A stretch of DNA of 64,000 nt from Actinomycetota bacterium (GTDB lineage: Bacteria; Actinomycetota; Geothermincolia; Geothermincolales; RBG-13-55-18): NCBI GenBank assembly GCA_014360685.1, contig JACIXB010000021.1:1-64000 (forward strand), in the 5' to 3' direction. The notes under the pieces are model-generated. The model saw only the letters and a program-made list of their open reading frames with translations, had not been told where the DNA came from and did no database searches. Each line of letters opens with the position of its first letter. Within the stretch, counting starts at the first letter, position 1. Below are positions 61,225 through 64,000 of the stretch, piece by piece. The position numbers were made by a program, and so were the translations under genes.

Positions 61225-61573
61225 GGCGTGGTCCGTCGGCTCGGGGTGGGGCCTCGGGGACGGGGAATGGCGGGACCATGTAAGGCGGCCGCGAGGGCGG
61301 TAGGGGTTTCATCGCCGACTTTAGCGGCGCGTAAGCGGAGAAGTTGCGGGAGCTTTTGGGGTTGGAAAGGATTGATTTTCCACCCCCATCAGCCCGGCCG
61401 AACCGTAAATCAAGGAAAAAACAGCTGTCTCTCAACTGTTAACCGCCCTCCCCGAAGCTCAGGTTGCTCGAGGAAACAAAAACTTCGGTCGGACAACGGA
61501 AAAGTAGACAAACAGGGTGGGTGGGAAGGAGACGATGTGATAGACTTTATGGCCGAGGCAAAAGGAGGAGGAC

Positions 61574-61936
61574 ATGCAGCTGCGAGCCTTGAGGGGAGCC
61601 ATTCTCTGCCGGGAGAACACCAAGGAGGAGATAGTGGAGAGGACGGCCCAGCTCCTCCGGGAGATGATCAAGCGCAACGACATCCGCCCGGAGGACATCG
61701 TGGACGTCATCTTCACCGCCACCGAGGACCTCACCGCCGAGTTCCCGGCCGCCGCGGCCCGGCACATCGGCCTCACCCACGTGCCGCTCCTCTGCGCCCG
61801 GGAATTGGCCATCGTCGACGGGGCGCCGCGTTGCATCAGGGTTCTCATGCATTTCTACACCCGGAAGCATCCCCACGAATTGCGCCATCCCTACCTGGAG
61901 GGAGCGCGGCAGTTGAGGACCGACCTCCCGGAGTAG
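61574..61936 (+). CDS. aroH: Chorismate mutase, AroH type
   Basis: LRALRGAILCRENTKEEIVERTAQLLREMIKRND...DVIFTATEDLTAEFPAAAAR...CIRVLMHFYT. Confidence 0.94.
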   Translation: MQLRALRGAILCRENTKEEIVERTAQLLREMIKRNDIRPEDIVDVIFTATEDLTAEFPAAAARHIGLTHVPLLCARELAIVDGAPRCIRVLMHFYTRKHPHELRHPYLEGARQLRTDLPE

Positions 61937-62204
61937 AAGGTCTGGAAACTACCGGCAATCGCGCCGCGGGCCAAGACATACCCGCGGGTTTTCTGCCCCC
62001 GTACATATCGACTGCACAACCAGAAGACAGCCTCTATAATGGAGGATAAACATCCGCGGTTTTCGGAATCTTCCCCCGACGGCTTCGGGATGGCCCCGTA
62101 CTCGTCGGCGGAGGTGGCGGGAAACCGGCCGCTCGGGGGTTGGAGGGCGGCGGTGGATATCGCCGCGGCCCGGCGGGAAGCATCCAGGAAGGGGAGTGGT
62201 CCGC

Positions 62205-63215
62205 ATGGTCATCGTGATGCGTTCCGGAGCCTCGGAACAGGAGATCCAGGAGATAGTGGATCTTTTGCGCGAGAAGGGGCTGGAAGCCCATGTCTCCAAG
62301 GGGGAGTTCCGCACCGTCATCGGGGTCATCGGTGACGACGAGCTGGTCATGCAGGTGCCCTTCCAGGCCTACCGCGCCGTGGAGAGGGTCATCCCCATCC
62401 TCAAGCCCTACAAGTTGGCCAGCCGGGAGTTCCAGGAGGAACCCACGGTGATCAGGGTGGGGGACGTGGTGATCGGAGGGGGGACCTTCACCGTCATCGC
62501 CGGCCCCTGCTCGGTAGAGAGCGAAGAGCAGGTGGTGGAGTCGGCGCGCATAGCCAAGGAGGCGGGGGCCGGGCTCTTCCGCGGCGGGGCCTTCAAGCCC
62601 CGCACCTCGCCCTACAGCTTCCAGGGGCTGGGAGAGGAGGGACTGAGGCTGCTGGCCCGGGCCAGGGAGGAGACCGGCCTCCCCGTGGTCACCGAGGTGC
62701 TGGACGTCAGGGACTTGGAACTGGTCTACCGGTACGCCGACGTGCTCCAGGTGGGGGCGCGCAACATGCAGAACTTCCTCATGCTCAAGGAGCTGGGAAG
62801 GCAGGACAAGCCCGTTCTTCTCAAGCGGGGGATGAGCGCCACGGTGGAGGAATGGCTGATGGCCGCGGAGTACATACTCAAGGAGGGCAACACCAAGGTC
62901 ATCCTCTGCGAAAGGGGCATCAAGACCTTCGAGACGGGAACCCGCAACACTCTGGACATATCCTCCATCCCGGCGGTGAAGGGAACCTCCCACCTACCGG
63001 TCTTCGTGGATCCCAGCCACGCCACCGGGGTCCGGGACCTGGTCCCGCCCCTGTGCCTGGCGGCCCTGGCGGCGGGGGCGGACGGGGTCATGGTGGAGAT
63101 GCACCCCCGACCGCGCGAGGCCCTGTGCGACGGGGCCCAGTCCCTGACCCCGGAAAGCTTCCGTTCCATGATGGAGGAAGTAAGGAGGCTCGCGGGGTTC
63201 ATGGGAAGAGGTTAG
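62205..63215 (+). CDS. aroF: 3-deoxy-7-phosphoheptulonate synthase
   Basis: VIAGPCSVESEEQVVESARIAKEAGAGLFRGGAFKPRTSPYSFQGLG; N-terminal ferredoxin-like regulatory domain. Confidence 0.96.
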   Translation: MVIVMRSGASEQEIQEIVDLLREKGLEAHVSKGEFRTVIGVIGDDELVMQVPFQAYRAVERVIPILKPYKLASREFQEEPTVIRVGDVVIGGGTFTVIAGPCSVESEEQVVESARIAKEAGAGLFRGGAFKPRTSPYSFQGLGEEGLRLLARAREETGLPVVTEVLDVRDLELVYRYADVLQVGARNMQNFLMLKELGRQDKPVLLKRGMSATVEEWLMAAEYILKEGNTKVILCERGIKTFETGTRNTLDISSIPAVKGTSHLPVFVDPSHATGVRDLVPPLCLAALAAGADGVMVEMHPRPREALCDGAQSLTPESFRSMMEEVRRLAGFMGRG

Positions 63216-63435
63216 GGCTCGGGCGCGGACCCTCCTCCGCCTGGGGAAGGAAGGCTTCCGGGAGCGGATGCGGGACCCGTTGAAGGTGCAGTCGGCCGGG
63301 AGGGAATAGGGCGAAGCGCCGGGACGGGGCGCCCGGCGGCCGGAATTGGCCGGACAAGGGAGGTAGGAGAGGACGTTTCGTCCCGGGGGTGAGCGCCCCA
63401 GATGCCTTCCGGCATATGGAAGGAAATGGCAACAG

Positions 63436-64000
63436 ATGTCCGACCTGCTTTACGAGCGCATGGGGATAGTGGGCACGGGACTCATCGGCGGTTCGCTGGG
63501 GATGGCCGCGTCGGCCTCGGGCGCCGTGGGGAAGGTGCTGGGAAGCGACGCCGACCCCACCATGCTGGCCAAGGCCCTGGAATTGGGCGCGGTTGAGGAG
63601 GCCCACGAGGACCTCGAGGAAATGGTGGCCCTCTGCGACCTGGTGGTGGTGGCCGTTCCGGTGCGGGCCATCCCCGGGGTCCTGGAGAGGATCGCTCCCG
63701 CCCTGCGTGCCGGGGCCACGGTGAGCGACGTGGGCTCGGTGAAGGAGGGGGTGGTCAGGGCCGCGGCCGGGATATTGCCCTCCCGGTGCCATTTCGTGGG
63801 CGGCCATCCCTTGGCCGGCTCGGAACAGAGGGGAGTGGAGTTCGCCCACCCCGACCTTTTCCGGGAGGCCTATTACGTGCTCACCCCCACCGGGGATTGC
63901 GACGCCGCGGCCTATTCCCGCCTGCACGCCCTGCTGACCTCGCTGGGAGCCAGGGTGATAGCCATGGAGCCCCGGCTGCACGACCGGGCGGTCTCCGTGG
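63436..64000 (+). CDS. tyrA: Prephenate dehydrogenase (partial, runs off right edge)
   Basis: Translation from ATG 63436: MSDLLYERMGIVGTGLIGGSLGMAASASGAVGKVLGSDADPTML...VSDVGSVKEGVV; open reading frame to window end, absent from ORF track because no stop. Confidence 0.93.
   Translation, partial: MSDLLYERMGIVGTGLIGGSLGMAASASGAVGKVLGSDADPTMLAKALELGAVEEAHEDLEEMVALCDLVVVAVPVRAIPGVLERIAPALRAGATVSDVGSVKEGVVRAAAGILPSRCHFVGGHPLAGSEQRGVEFAHPDLFREAYYVLTPTGDCDAAAYSRLHALLTSLGARVIAMEPRLHDRAVSV

Overview
GC-rich bacterial chromosomal segment. It opens with the 3' end of a 23S rRNA and a complete 5S rRNA, then carries about 50 protein genes, mostly housekeeping or metabolic (pyrG, dxs, tlyA, nadK, recN, znuABC, ald, xerD, deoB, trpS, scpAB, rluB, aroH/aroF/tyrA, archaeal-type PEP carboxylase, B12/radical SAM proteins). 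I see no prophage, CRISPR array, transposase or tRNA. The gene set loosely suggests a deep-branching, possibly thermophilic actinobacterial or Firmicutes-like lineage (inference only). The signals that ordinary annotation does not explain are: (i) six gene-edge or intergenic direct repeats with periods of about 72-152 bp, including an exact 116-bp duplication of the znuC 3' end, a 122-bp tandem duplication of a flavodoxin gene start, and a 108-bp hairpin-bearing tandem repeat; (ii) a MerR-TetR fusion regulator with a leaderless-type promoter whose -10 box lies in a perfect 21-bp interrupted palindrome; (iii) a promoter plus ~110-nt leader plus intrinsic terminator upstream of pyrG (attenuator or sRNA candidate); (iv) two overlapping micro-ORFs coupled to a radical SAM/SPASM gene; (v) a four-gene flavin/Fe-S amino-acid-dehydrogenase-like operon; (vi) an acyl-adenylating enzyme and an M28-like protein with degraded catalytic motifs; (vii) an xseB-like TTG-start gene absent from the ORF track. 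All family calls come from reading motifs by eye; no database search was run.
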